A DNA stretch of 18,642 nt from JANRKT01 sp033763355 (lineage in GTDB: Bacteria > Bacteroidota > Bacteroidia > Chitinophagales > Chitinophagaceae), in contig JANRKT010000245.1 in the NCBI GenBank assembly GCA_033763355.1, positions 1 through 18,642 of the forward strand, given 5' to 3'. The notes beneath the pieces are model-generated. The model searched no databases. It had not been told where the DNA came from and worked only from the letters and a program-made list of their open reading frames with translations. Both the position numbers and the translations under genes were made by a program. Shown piece after piece: positions 1-7,594 of the stretch; the first letter of the stretch is position 1; the number at the start of each line of letters is the position of its first letter.

Positions 1-1
1 T

Positions 2-388
2 AAATCTTATGGCTTCAGCTTACAGCTGCCCTTGTTCAATAATTTTTTTACACGTAACCAGGTTAAAATTTCAAAAATAATCCTGAAGAATGCAGAACTG
101 GAAAATGCCAACATTAAACTGTTGCTGCGCCAGAATATTGAGCAGGCACACCAGAACATGGCTGCAACTTATGAAAGGTACAAAGCCCTTGCAGAACAGG
201 TGAGCAGTTATGAAATATCTTTTAATGCTGCCGAAATAAGGTTTAACACCGGAGTGATTAATGCTGCCGAATATTTAATAGAAAAAAACAACCTTGACCG
301 TGCTAAGGTAAATTTATCTCAGGCCACATACGAATACATCCTCCGTATTAAAATCCTTGATTTTTACAGGGCGAAGCCATTGTGGTAA
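2..388 (+). CDS. TolC-family outer membrane efflux protein, C-terminal fragment
   Basis: The reading frame is open from the left edge (frame starting at base 2), so the 5' end lies outside the window. About 128 residues are visible. The stretch GFSLQLPLFNNFFTRNQV is the usual TolC-family strand leading into a long helix. The later RFNTGVINAAEYLIEKNNLDR and the ending KILDFYRAKPLW are typical of Bacteroidota TolC-like proteins. The family forms trimeric outer-membrane channels that work with RND or ABC pumps and a periplasmic adaptor. The TTG at base 32 is inside the domain and is not a real start. The partner pump genes are presumably to the left. Family assignment is firm; substrate is unknown. 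Confidence 0.9.
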   Translation, partial: KSYGFSLQLPLFNNFFTRNQVKISKIILKNAELENANIKLLLRQNIEQAHQNMAATYERYKALAEQVSSYEISFNAAEIRFNTGVINAAEYLIEKNNLDRAKVNLSQATYEYILRIKILDFYRAKPLW

Positions 389-480
389 ATAAATCTTCAT
401 GAAATTTTGCCAGGCCCATTAAATCTTTTCCTTTAACCGAAAGGTTCAGGTTATAGCATCTGGACTTTAAAATACATCAA

Positions 481-504
481 AGCGTTGGTGAGGACACCAA
501 CGCT
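481..504. terminator. Perfect hairpin between convergent genes, probable terminator
   Basis: AGCGTTGGTG, loop AGGA, CACCAACGCT: a perfect 10-bp stem with a 4-nt loop. It lies 9 nt beyond the stop of the minus-strand SDR gene and 92 nt beyond the plus-strand TolC stop. Read on the minus strand it is followed by the moderately T-rich TTTGATGTATTTTAAAG, so it is best placed to end the three-gene glycan operon. There is no T-tract on the plus side, so any action on the TolC transcript would be weaker. Confidence 0.6.
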
Positions 505-513
505 GGCTGGTGG

Positions 514-1329
514 TTATACTCCCCCAAAAATTGAGAAACCACCATCCACACAAATCATTGCACCCGTTACAAACTGAGAGGCATCACTAAGTAACCAAAC
601 CAAAGCACCCTTTAATTCATCGGGATGGCCAAATCTTTTAAACGGTGTTTGCCGGATAACTGCTTCCCCCCTCTCAGTATAACCGCCCTCGGGTTTTGTA
701 AGCAGGTTGCGGTTTTGCTCGGTAAGAAAAAATCCCGGCGCAAGTGCGTTCATCCTTATTTTATCGCTGTATCTCCTGGCAAGTTCTACGGCAAACCATT
801 GCGTATAACAATCCACAGCCGCTTTGCCCATATTATATCCCAGCACTTTTGTTATTGCCCTTTTGGAATTCATGGAAGAAATATTCACAATGCTGCCTTT
901 ACCGTTTTGTGCAATGGCCTGGCCAAAAACCTGAGTAGGTATTAATGTGCCCCATAAATTCAGGTCCATCACTTTTCTCATGCCGTCTAATTTCATTTTA
1001 AAAATACTTTCATCAGGCTGCAGCACCCCATCCGGCATATTGCCGCCTGCAGCATTTACGAGGCCATCAACCTTTCCAAACTTTTTTATTACCTCGTCGC
1101 AGGCTGCGTTAAGCTGTGCTTCATCCATTGCATCGGCCACCAACGCAATCGCCTTTCCGCCCGAGTCATTAACAGCGTTTGCCCTTTGCTCTGCAACAGC
1201 TTTATTCCTTCCAAGTATGCCAACAGCAGCGCCTGCTTCTGTTATCGCCTGCACAAAGGCATTGCCAAGGATACCCGTGCCGCCTGTTACTACAATAACT
1301 TTTCCCGATAAACTGAATTCATTTGTCAT
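514..1329 (-). CDS. SDR family oxidoreductase, D-mannonate oxidoreductase-like
   Basis: A 271-residue classical short-chain dehydrogenase. Visible features: the nucleotide-binding loop TGGTGILG (15-22), NAAGG (92-96), the catalytic Asn in DLNLWG (N124), Ser152, and the YNMGK pair Tyr165/Lys169 with the usual 13-residue Ser-Tyr spacing. All catalytic residues are present, so it should be an active NAD(P)-dependent enzyme. The NAAGGNMP segment and overall length resemble the SDR-type D-mannonate/fructuronate oxidoreductases (UxuB/YjmF group) of hexuronate catabolism, but SDR substrate calls from sequence alone are uncertain. The ATG is 21 nt downstream of the esterase stop, so it is the last gene of the fucosidase-esterase-SDR operon, and oxidation or reduction of a released sugar or sugar acid is a reasonable inference. 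Confidence 0.85.
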   Translation of the reverse strand: MTNEFSLSGKVIVVTGGTGILGNAFVQAITEAGAAVGILGRNKAVAEQRANAVNDSGGKAIALVADAMDEAQLNAACDEVIKKFGKVDGLVNAAGGNMPDGVLQPDESIFKMKLDGMRKVMDLNLWGTLIPTQVFGQAIAQNGKGSIVNISSMNSKRAITKVLGYNMGKAAVDCYTQWFAVELARRYSDKIRMNALAPGFFLTEQNRNLLTKPEGGYTERGEAVIRQTPFKRFGHPDELKGALVWLLSDASQFVTGAMICVDGGFSIFGGV

Positions 1330-1350
1330 TTTTTCCGTTTTAATTTTATT

Positions 1351-2652
1351 TTATTTGGTGCCGTTTAATTTTTCTATCAGCCAGTTGTTCATTTTTTCCC
1401 TTTGTTCAGGATAAGTCCAGTGGCCTGTTTCAAGCGACAAATACAAAGATTTTTCTGCTTTAATTGCATTATAAGCCGCATACATCGAAGTGGGCGGGCA
1501 CACTTCATCATTAAATCCCCAGCTGTACATGCCAGGCGCTTTTACCCGCCTTGCAAAATTCACTACATCATAGTATCCTGCCGTTTCAATTTTATCTTTT
1601 TTATTGTTGAACGTAAGATTGTTTTTATCAAAAAGATGTGGCCAGCCCCCGGCACGGCCTTTCAAATATCCGGTTACATCACTCAGTGCAGGATAATAAG
1701 CGCCAAGAAATTTTACACGGTCATCAAGCGCAGCAGTAATGATGGATAAGGCGCCACCCTGGCTGCCGCCGGTTACACCAAGGTTTACTCCATCAAATTG
1801 CGGAAGACTTGTTAAAAAATCATTGGCCCTTACACAGCCGAGATATACCCTTTTGTAATAATAACGGTCACGGTCATCAAGGTTCATATTCCAGTACTGG
1901 CTTAATCCACCGGCAGAAAGGTTGTTGTACACATAAGTTTCCATTGTAACGGGGATGCCATGTATGCCTGTTTCAAGCGTAATAAAACCTTTTTCTGCAA
2001 ATAAAGTATCACCATAATAAGGCCTGATGCCCGCACCCGGAACCCTTAACAAAGCCGGATATTTCCCCTCTTTCTTTGGCACACATAAAATACCATACAC
2101 TCTTGAGTTGCGGTAGTTCTGCAGGTTTACATGATAGACATTAGTTTTCTCTGTGCAACGTTCGGGCAATAAAGTCACTTTTGCATCTAAAGGAATTTTT
2201 GCCAGCTCCGCTTTTGCATCATCCCAGAACTTTGAAAAATCAGCGGGGTCATCAATAGCAGGTTGTATCGCAAGGGGATCAAATGCAGCAGTAGCAATGC
2301 CACGGTACTCCTTGCCTTCCACTTCTGCCCATACCATGCAGCGGAGAAAACCCGCAGATTTTAATGTGCCCCCCTGTATAATAGTTCTCCCTTCCGGCAA
2401 AACGATCGTTTCTTTCTTAACAGGTTCCATCTTTTCAGGGCCGGCTTCATATCTTACTTTCACATTCTTTAATGCGTTGCCATTCTGAAGTACCATTACA
2501 GTAAACTTAACATTCTCCCCTGTTTTATAAACCCAGTCAGTATGGTCAGGCGCCACTTCCACCTTTACCATTTGCTCAATAGGCTGCGCAAAAACTTCTG
2601 CTGAAGCAGTTAAGAAAACAACTTTAATAACAACGATAATTAATTTCTTCAT
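1351..2652 (-). CDS. Secreted CE7-type acetyl (xylan) esterase, alpha/beta hydrolase
   Basis: A 433-residue protein of the acetyl xylan esterase/cephalosporin-C deacetylase family (CE7, AXE1). The ATG at 2652 is chosen because it directly precedes a signal peptide (MKKLIIVVIKVV... to VFAQ). A TTG two codons upstream is in frame but unlikely. Residues about 25-125 form an N-terminal beta-rich domain, which makes it longer than the roughly 320-residue stand-alone CE7 enzymes. The hydrolase domain carries the nucleophile elbow GGSQGG (Ser297), Asp382 in FNDEVCPP and His411 in ETGHWTYPE, giving a complete triad. The role is removal of acetyl groups from glycans or oligosaccharides in the periplasm or outside. 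It lies 24 nt after the fucosidase stop and 21 nt before the SDR start. Family is clear; the polymer substrate is not. Confidence 0.9.
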   Translation of the reverse strand: MKKLIIVVIKVVFLTASAEVFAQPIEQMVKVEVAPDHTDWVYKTGENVKFTVMVLQNGNALKNVKVRYEAGPEKMEPVKKETIVLPEGRTIIQGGTLKSAGFLRCMVWAEVEGKEYRGIATAAFDPLAIQPAIDDPADFSKFWDDAKAELAKIPLDAKVTLLPERCTEKTNVYHVNLQNYRNSRVYGILCVPKKEGKYPALLRVPGAGIRPYYGDTLFAEKGFITLETGIHGIPVTMETYVYNNLSAGGLSQYWNMNLDDRDRYYYKRVYLGCVRANDFLTSLPQFDGVNLGVTGGSQGGALSIITAALDDRVKFLGAYYPALSDVTGYLKGRAGGWPHLFDKNNLTFNNKKDKIETAGYYDVVNFARRVKAPGMYSWGFNDEVCPPTSMYAAYNAIKAEKSLYLSLETGHWTYPEQREKMNNWLIEKLNGTK

Positions 2653-2676
2653 AAACAAAAGTTGAAAGATGATCCG

Positions 2677-4077
2677 TCAGAGCGCATTTTCTAATTTAAT
2701 TACCCACGCATGGCTTGCGGGGTTGTTTGCAGGTGTAACTTTTAAAGGTGAAATAAACAGCTTACCATTTTTGAATGATGAAGTAACTGTTCCGTTCCAT
2801 CCGAGCAGAGAAATTCCTGAAGGCTTTCCCGTTTTACTGATTACAATTTCCTTTTCAGGAAAACGGGTAAGGATCACATACAGATCCTTCCCCTTTCTTG
2901 TAAAAAATACATCGGTATCTTTTGTAATGGCAGGGGCTGCATCCCATGCCGAAGTGGAATAGATGGCTTCACCGTTTACTTTCAGCCAGTCGCCCATGTC
3001 CTGCAAACGCTGTTGCATGATCACAGGTATCCTGCCATCAGCAGTTGGTCCAATATCCAGCAAAAGGTTACCGCCCCTTGCTACTTTTTCAATTAAAGTA
3101 TGAATAAGCTGTTTTGAAGTTGAATAATCTTCTAACTGCTCCGCCCTGTTGTAGCCAAATGATCCGCCGATGCCCCTGCATTCTTCCCAGGGATGCGCAA
3201 TTTTTATTGCGTTGGCATCAGCATCATGAATCAGGTCGTATTCAGTTGTATAAATTCCGCCATGCTTGCTCCTTGTTTCTTTGCCCCAGCGGTCATTTAC
3301 AACTACATAGTCTTTTACAGGAGATTCATTGTATAACCATGACAGAAACTGTGTGCTCTTCCATGTTTCACTGGGATGGTCCCATTCACCATCCGTCCAT
3401 AAAATATCCGGATGATAACGTGTTACAAGGTCTTTCATCTGGGGGATCATGTGGTCATCCACATATTTATTTACATCCATCCTGTACAAAGGGTTGTACC
3501 ATTCATAAAGTGAATAATAATAGCCCATCCTGATGCCTTTTGCTTTTACAGCTTTAATGAGGTCTCCGGCAAGGTCCCGGTGGGGGCCAACATCCACGCT
3601 GTTCCAGTTCCAGGATTGTTTGCTTGGCCAGAGTGTAAACCCTTCATGGTGTTTGGATGTGAGCACAACATATTTTGCCCCTGACCTCAGGAACACATCC
3701 GCCCATTGGCCGGGATCAAACAACTCCGCTTTAAAATCCTTTGCAAAATCCTGGTAAAGAAAATTTTCTCCGTAAGTTTTGTTGTGGTAATTCCTGAACA
3801 TGCGGCCCACTGCATTGGTATCGTTCATGCGCCACCAGTACCATTCGGAATATTTGGAATAAACGGGTATATCTTTCCCCGTAGGCCCCCATGCAGGTAC
3901 AGCATACAGGCCCCAGTGAATGAAAATACCAAACTTGGCGTCGGTAAACCATTGCGGAACAGGCCGGCTGTCAATCGAAGCCCAGTCGGGCTGATAAATT
4001 TTTGATGGCTGGCAGAAACCGTTAATTACATTACCAAAAAGCAAAGCAAAAAGCAGCAACGTGGTTCTTTTCATCAT
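2677..4077 (-). CDS. Secreted GH29 alpha-L-fucosidase
   Basis: A 466-residue glycoside hydrolase family 29 protein with an N-terminal signal peptide (about 1-22, ending near GFCQ). It shows FGIFIHWGLYAVPAWG (49-64), SKHHEGFTLWPS (141-152) and PDILWTDGEWD, in which Asp229 is the expected nucleophile of GH29. PWEECRGIGGSFGYN (296-310) is the segment often holding acid/base and active-site residues, and RGGNLLLDIGPTADG (334-348) is a family hallmark. Residues from about 380 form the C-terminal beta-sandwich. It releases L-fucose from glycan ends with retention of configuration. Two ATGs are adjacent (4077 and 4074); either gives the same signal peptide. It is first in the minus-strand operon; the 149-bp divergent gap upstream (4078-4226) shows no consensus promoter that I can defend. 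Confidence 0.95.
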   Translation of the reverse strand: MMKRTTLLLFALLFGNVINGFCQPSKIYQPDWASIDSRPVPQWFTDAKFGIFIHWGLYAVPAWGPTGKDIPVYSKYSEWYWWRMNDTNAVGRMFRNYHNKTYGENFLYQDFAKDFKAELFDPGQWADVFLRSGAKYVVLTSKHHEGFTLWPSKQSWNWNSVDVGPHRDLAGDLIKAVKAKGIRMGYYYSLYEWYNPLYRMDVNKYVDDHMIPQMKDLVTRYHPDILWTDGEWDHPSETWKSTQFLSWLYNESPVKDYVVVNDRWGKETRSKHGGIYTTEYDLIHDADANAIKIAHPWEECRGIGGSFGYNRAEQLEDYSTSKQLIHTLIEKVARGGNLLLDIGPTADGRIPVIMQQRLQDMGDWLKVNGEAIYSTSAWDAAPAITKDTDVFFTRKGKDLYVILTRFPEKEIVISKTGKPSGISLLGWNGTVTSSFKNGKLFISPLKVTPANNPASHAWVIKLENAL

Positions 4078-4226
4078 TTGTGTATTTGGGTGAAAGCAGG
4101 TTTCAATTTAGGTAAATATTAAAATCACTCCTCTAAAATCAGGATATTTTCTGGAACACATCTTTTCAAAGGGAAAATTCAGGTAAATTTATTGCAGTAA
4201 TTCTTTCGCATTTTAAATATTGTATT

Positions 4227-5591
4227 ATGAAACCCGTCCTTAGCCTTATACTCCTGCTTTCTTTTTTTGCGTGTAAAGCACAGCAGCCTGAAGATAACCG
4301 TACAAGGGAAATAGTTTTCCGCAATGTGAATGTTATCCCAATGCACAAAGAAAGGGTAATAACCAATCAAACGGTTGTTGTTAAGAACGGGATGGTTACT
4401 GCAATGGGCAGCGGCAATGCCGTTAAGCACAGCAGCAATGCAATGATTATTGATGCAACGGGTAAATATCTCATCCCCGGCCTTGCCGAAATGCATGCGC
4501 ATGTTCCCCCTGTGGATGACATTGAACCCATGAAAGAAGTGCTGATGCTGTTTGCCGTAAACGGAATAACAACCATACGGGGAATGCTGGGGCATCCAAG
4601 GCATATTGAATTGCGCAGTAAAATACAAAGCGGTGAAATTTTAGGGCCGAGATTTTATACCTCAGGGCCTTCATTTAACGGTAACAGTGTAAAAACTCCT
4701 GAAGCCGGCGCTGAAATGGTGCGGCAGCAAAAGCAGGCAGGTTATGATTTTTTGAAACTGCACCCCGGGCTTACAAAAGAAAATTTTGCAGCTATTGCTA
4801 AAACTGCAAAGGAAGCGGGTATTCCCTTTGCTGGTCATGTGTCTTTTGATGTAGGCGTATGGCGTGCCATAGACGCAGGCTATGCCACCATTGACCACCT
4901 CGACGGTTTTACAGAAAGCCTTGTACCGGGAATGGAAAATATAAAAGAGCAGGATGCCGGTTTGTTTGGCATGTTCATAGGCGATAAGGCGGATGCATCC
5001 CGCATCCCCAAACTGGTACAGGGTTTAAAAGAACACAACATCTGGGTGGTGCCCACCCAGGCGCTTGCTGAAAGATGGTTTACACCTGACAAAGATGCTG
5101 ATGCTTTTCGCAAAGACCCTGAGATGAAATACATGAAAATCGATGTATTGAATGGCTGGGTTAATACAAAAAAGAACCTTACGGGTAATCCCAAATATGA
5201 CAAGGAGGCAATAAGCAAATACATACAATTGAGAAGAAAATTAATTTACGACTGTTATAAAGGAGGTGTGGGCATATTACTGGGTTCTGATGCGCCGCAG
5301 GTATTTGATGTGCCGGGATTTTCAGCACATCATGAACTGAAGTATTATGTTGATGCAGGCTTAACACCATACGAAGCGTTAACAACAGGCACAGTTAACG
5401 TGGCCAAGTTTTATAACAAACCCGATTGGGGAATAATAAAAACAGGCGCCGTATCCGACCTTGTTTTATTAAATGGCAATCCGCTGCAGGATATTAGCCA
5501 GGTGGGCAATATAGAAGGGGTAATGCTCGGCAATTACTGGCTTTCCAAAACATACATACAGGAGCAATTGAAAAAACTGGTGAAGCAGTAA
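4227..5591 (+). CDS. Exported amidohydrolase family protein, probable lipoprotein
   Basis: A 454-residue metal-dependent hydrolase of the amidohydrolase superfamily, imidazolonepropionase/prolidase-like branch. The start is followed by a hydrophobic leader ending FFACKAQQ, a possible SPII site at Cys16, so an envelope-anchored location is likely. Metal and active-site positions visible: HAH (His90, His92) in PGLAEMHAHV, Lys177 in YDFLKLHPG, His204 in FAGHVSF, His224 in TIDHLDG and Asp355 in LLGSDAPQ. The C-terminal small beta domain returns near GIIKTGAVSDLVLLNGNPL. All expected ligands are present, so it should be active, but the substrate (a dipeptide, cyclic amide or similar) cannot be read from sequence. 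It is transcribed divergently from the GH29 operon and is 37 bp upstream of the CxCxC protein gene. Confidence 0.9.
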   Translation: MKPVLSLILLLSFFACKAQQPEDNRTREIVFRNVNVIPMHKERVITNQTVVVKNGMVTAMGSGNAVKHSSNAMIIDATGKYLIPGLAEMHAHVPPVDDIEPMKEVLMLFAVNGITTIRGMLGHPRHIELRSKIQSGEILGPRFYTSGPSFNGNSVKTPEAGAEMVRQQKQAGYDFLKLHPGLTKENFAAIAKTAKEAGIPFAGHVSFDVGVWRAIDAGYATIDHLDGFTESLVPGMENIKEQDAGLFGMFIGDKADASRIPKLVQGLKEHNIWVVPTQALAERWFTPDKDADAFRKDPEMKYMKIDVLNGWVNTKKNLTGNPKYDKEAISKYIQLRRKLIYDCYKGGVGILLGSDAPQVFDVPGFSAHHELKYYVDAGLTPYEALTTGTVNVAKFYNKPDWGIIKTGAVSDLVLLNGNPLQDISQVGNIEGVMLGNYWLSKTYIQEQLKKLVKQ

Positions 5592-5597
5592 AATTTT

Positions 5598-5613
5598 TGC
5601 CACGGAAACACGG
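5598..5613 (+). repeat. Left arm of 16-bp inverted repeat
   Basis: TGCCACGGAAACACGG begins 7 nt after the amidohydrolase stop and ends 15 nt before the next ATG. Its reverse complement matches 6138-6153 at 15 of 16 positions. The two arms face each other across one small gene. Confidence 0.7.
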
Positions 5614-5628
5614 GAGAGATATACATCA

Positions 5629-6129
5629 ATGAAACTTCTTCTTTTTGTTGCTTCATTATTATTTGTTGCCATTGGATTTTTGCCTTATAAACAGGCCTGG
5701 GTCACAGATACTTCATCACCTGATCATTTAATTGTTGACCCGCAGGAATGTGGCTGCCCATGCCCTGACGCTGCAATTGTAAAAGGGCATTTGTATATAC
5801 CTGAAGATTCATTAAAAAAATACCCTGCCATACTCAAAAACGAGGTTAATCTTGAAATTCCGGGTTTCAATGATCACTCATCGTACGAATTAATTCATGC
5901 AAAACTTTATGTAAAAGGAGTGATAACAGGTTTTGATACTGTTTTGTGCACACCCGATAATTGTGAAATGGTTCCTGAATTTCTTGTCTCATCATGGGCT
6001 GTTGTTGACTATATCCCTCAGTTCTGGTCATTTCCCGGCTGGGCCATTATTTTATCTGTCGTAAATCTTATTGCTTTGTTCCCGGCCCTTTTGATTATGA
6101 CGACAAGAAATTTAAAAAAGAAAAACTAA
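5629..6129 (+). CDS. Hypothetical membrane protein with CxCxC motif
   Basis: A 166-residue protein I do not recognise. It starts with a hydrophobic segment (3-19, signal peptide or anchor) and has a second membrane helix near the C-terminus (about 137-157) followed by a basic tail RNLKKKN, which suggests a central domain of roughly 110 residues outside the cytoplasm. That domain holds a cysteine cluster ECGCPCPD (Cys41, 43, 45) and two further cysteines, Cys107 and Cys112, in LCTPDNC, suited to metal binding or disulfides. The gene is 37 bp after the amidohydrolase and is framed by both arms of the 16-bp inverted repeat. It may be co-transcribed with the amidohydrolase, or may be an independently mobile or recently inserted gene. 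It looks like a real gene because the topology and the cysteine clusters are coherent. Confidence 0.75.
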   Translation: MKLLLFVASLLFVAIGFLPYKQAWVTDTSSPDHLIVDPQECGCPCPDAAIVKGHLYIPEDSLKKYPAILKNEVNLEIPGFNDHSSYELIHAKLYVKGVITGFDTVLCTPDNCEMVPEFLVSSWAVVDYIPQFWSFPGWAIILSVVNLIALFPALLIMTTRNLKKKN

Positions 6130-6137
6130 ACGGTGTT

Positions 6138-6153
6138 CCGTGCTTCCGTGGCA
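6138..6153 (-). repeat. Right arm of 16-bp inverted repeat
   Basis: CCGTGCTTCCGTGGCA starts 9 nt after the stop of the CxCxC gene and is the inverted copy of 5598-5613 with one mismatch. Neighbouring bases do not extend the match. A short internal near-repeat (TTCCGTG, CTTCCGTG) is visible on this side. Confidence 0.7.
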
Positions 6154-6286
6154 TTTCTTTATTCCAAAAAGTCTTGTTAAAGAAATTAACTCACCCAATA
6201 AACTTTACTTCCGTCCAGTTAAATAAAAAAACTCCCAACCGGCAGCAAATTTTACCCATCTCATTTCTCACTTAAAAAAAGCTACT

Positions 6287-7447
6287 ATGCACACCGGTAC
6301 ATACATGGGTATTGCTGCAACAGTTATAACACTCTTCATTTCCTGCAAAAAAGCAAACAACAACCAGGAAGATAACACAAGCGATGATGAAGGTTGCGTA
6401 ACACAGCTATCCGTTAAAAGCAGCGCACTAACCGAAGACCAGTACATTATTGTTTACAAAGAAGGCAGCGGCGCAACTGACAGGGCGGTTGAAACAGAAA
6501 GTCTGCTGTCAAAGAACAGTATCAGCAAATCGGCCGTACAAAAAACATTTGACGGGGTATTTAACGGTTGTTTACTCAGGGCAACAGCTGATAAAATTGC
6601 AGCGCTGCAAAAAGATGAACGCATTGCATGGATTGAACCCGACAGGGTTATTAAACTGGGCAATTGTTTTACCGTAGTAGAGCCGCGGCTGATAACATGG
6701 AACATAAACAAAGTGGGTTATGGCAATGGCATTGGCAAAACAGCATGGGTTATTGATACAGGAATTGACTTTGAGCATCCCGACCTGAATGTTGATAAAA
6801 CCCGCAGCCGGTCATTTATCAGCGGGCAAACATCGGCGGATGATCAAAACGGGCATGGCACCCATGTAGCCGGTATCATTGGCGGGCTTAACAATACCTT
6901 CGGGGTATTGGGTGTTGCATCGGGGGCAAGCCTTGTTGCTTTAAAAGTGCTGGATAGTGAAGGTGAAGGGAACCTGTCAGCAATTTTATCTGCTTTAAAC
7001 TATGTGGGCAAAAATGCAAAGACCGGGGATGTGGTGAATATGAGCCTCGGCCTTGAAGGCGGTTCCGCTATACTTGACCAGCAGGTAAAAACATTGGCGG
7101 GCAGGGGGATTTTATTTGCAATTGCGGCAGGTAACGATGGCAAGGAAGCCAACGAATACTCACCTGCAAGGGTTAATGCGCCCAATGTATTTACGGTTTC
7201 AGCAATTGATAGCTTAGACAGGTTCGCCGGTTTTTCTAATTATGGCAATGATGTGGTTGATGTGGCGGCGCCGGGTGTAAGGATTATCTCCACTTATCTG
7301 AATGGGCGCTATGCCCGGCTGAGCGGAACTTCAATGGCAGCGCCACATGTAGCAGGTTTATTGCTGCTGAACGGTGCAAACCTGCACAATGCAGGCTTTG
7401 CCCGGAACGACCCGGATGGCATTGCGGATATGATAGCAGGGAAATAG
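6287..7447 (+). CDS. S8 subtilisin-like serine protease with I9 propeptide, lipoprotein
   Basis: A 386-residue subtilase. The N-terminus (MHTGTYMGIAATVITLFISCKK) ends in a lipobox with Cys20 as lipidation site. A low-complexity acidic linker (21-36) leads into an inhibitor_I9-type propeptide, about 52-123 (QYIIVYKEG ... RIAWIEPDRVIKL). The peptidase domain starts around 135 and contains Asp157 (VIDTGID), His190 (NGHGTHVAG), the oxyanion-hole Asn283 (AAGNDG) and Ser349 (GTSMAAPHVAG). The triad is complete, so an active endopeptidase of the envelope or cell surface is expected. There is no C-terminal sorting domain. It is followed by a strong intrinsic terminator at 7468-7498. The 157-bp upstream gap holds no consensus promoter. 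Confidence 0.95.
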   Translation: MHTGTYMGIAATVITLFISCKKANNNQEDNTSDDEGCVTQLSVKSSALTEDQYIIVYKEGSGATDRAVETESLLSKNSISKSAVQKTFDGVFNGCLLRATADKIAALQKDERIAWIEPDRVIKLGNCFTVVEPRLITWNINKVGYGNGIGKTAWVIDTGIDFEHPDLNVDKTRSRSFISGQTSADDQNGHGTHVAGIIGGLNNTFGVLGVASGASLVALKVLDSEGEGNLSAILSALNYVGKNAKTGDVVNMSLGLEGGSAILDQQVKTLAGRGILFAIAAGNDGKEANEYSPARVNAPNVFTVSAIDSLDRFAGFSNYGNDVVDVAAPGVRIISTYLNGRYARLSGTSMAAPHVAGLLLLNGANLHNAGFARNDPDGIADMIAGK

Positions 7448-7467
7448 TTAACTGAAGAGGCATGTGC

Positions 7468-7498
7468 AGGCGGTATTTTATAAATGCCGCCTTTTTTA
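7468..7498 (+). terminator. Intrinsic terminator after the subtilase gene
   Basis: AGGCGGTATTT, loop TAT, AAATGCCGCCT: an 11-bp stem with a single G-T pair, followed at once by TTTTT. It starts 20 nt after the subtilase stop and separates it from the coiled-coil gene. Confidence 0.88.
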
Positions 7499-7594
7499 TA
7501 TTCATGCTTTTCGCTAAATTGAACATCCCATTGGATGAACAAAAGGCTGTTTGGCTGAAAATCATCAAATATTTAATCATCAAAACCGATTGCT

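Noticed and set aside
435..446. AACC-GAAA-GGTT mini hairpin after the TolC gene
   Set aside because: A 4-bp stem is too short to call; the perfect hairpin at 481-504 is a better terminator candidate.
947..1414. 155-codon plus-strand open frame
   Set aside because: Antisense to the well-supported SDR gene and running into the esterase; low-complexity Pro/Ala/Ser translation without motifs.
4179..4628. 149-codon minus-strand open frame in the fucosidase/amidohydrolase gap
   Set aside because: Mostly antisense to the amidohydrolase N-terminus; no recognisable domain and His/Cys/Phe-rich composition typical of shadow frames.
6171..6210. Possible promoter for the subtilase (TTG, about 21 nt, ATAAACTTTA)
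   Set aside because: The -7 part misses two of the fixed bases of TAnnTTTG, and the leader would be long; not convincing.
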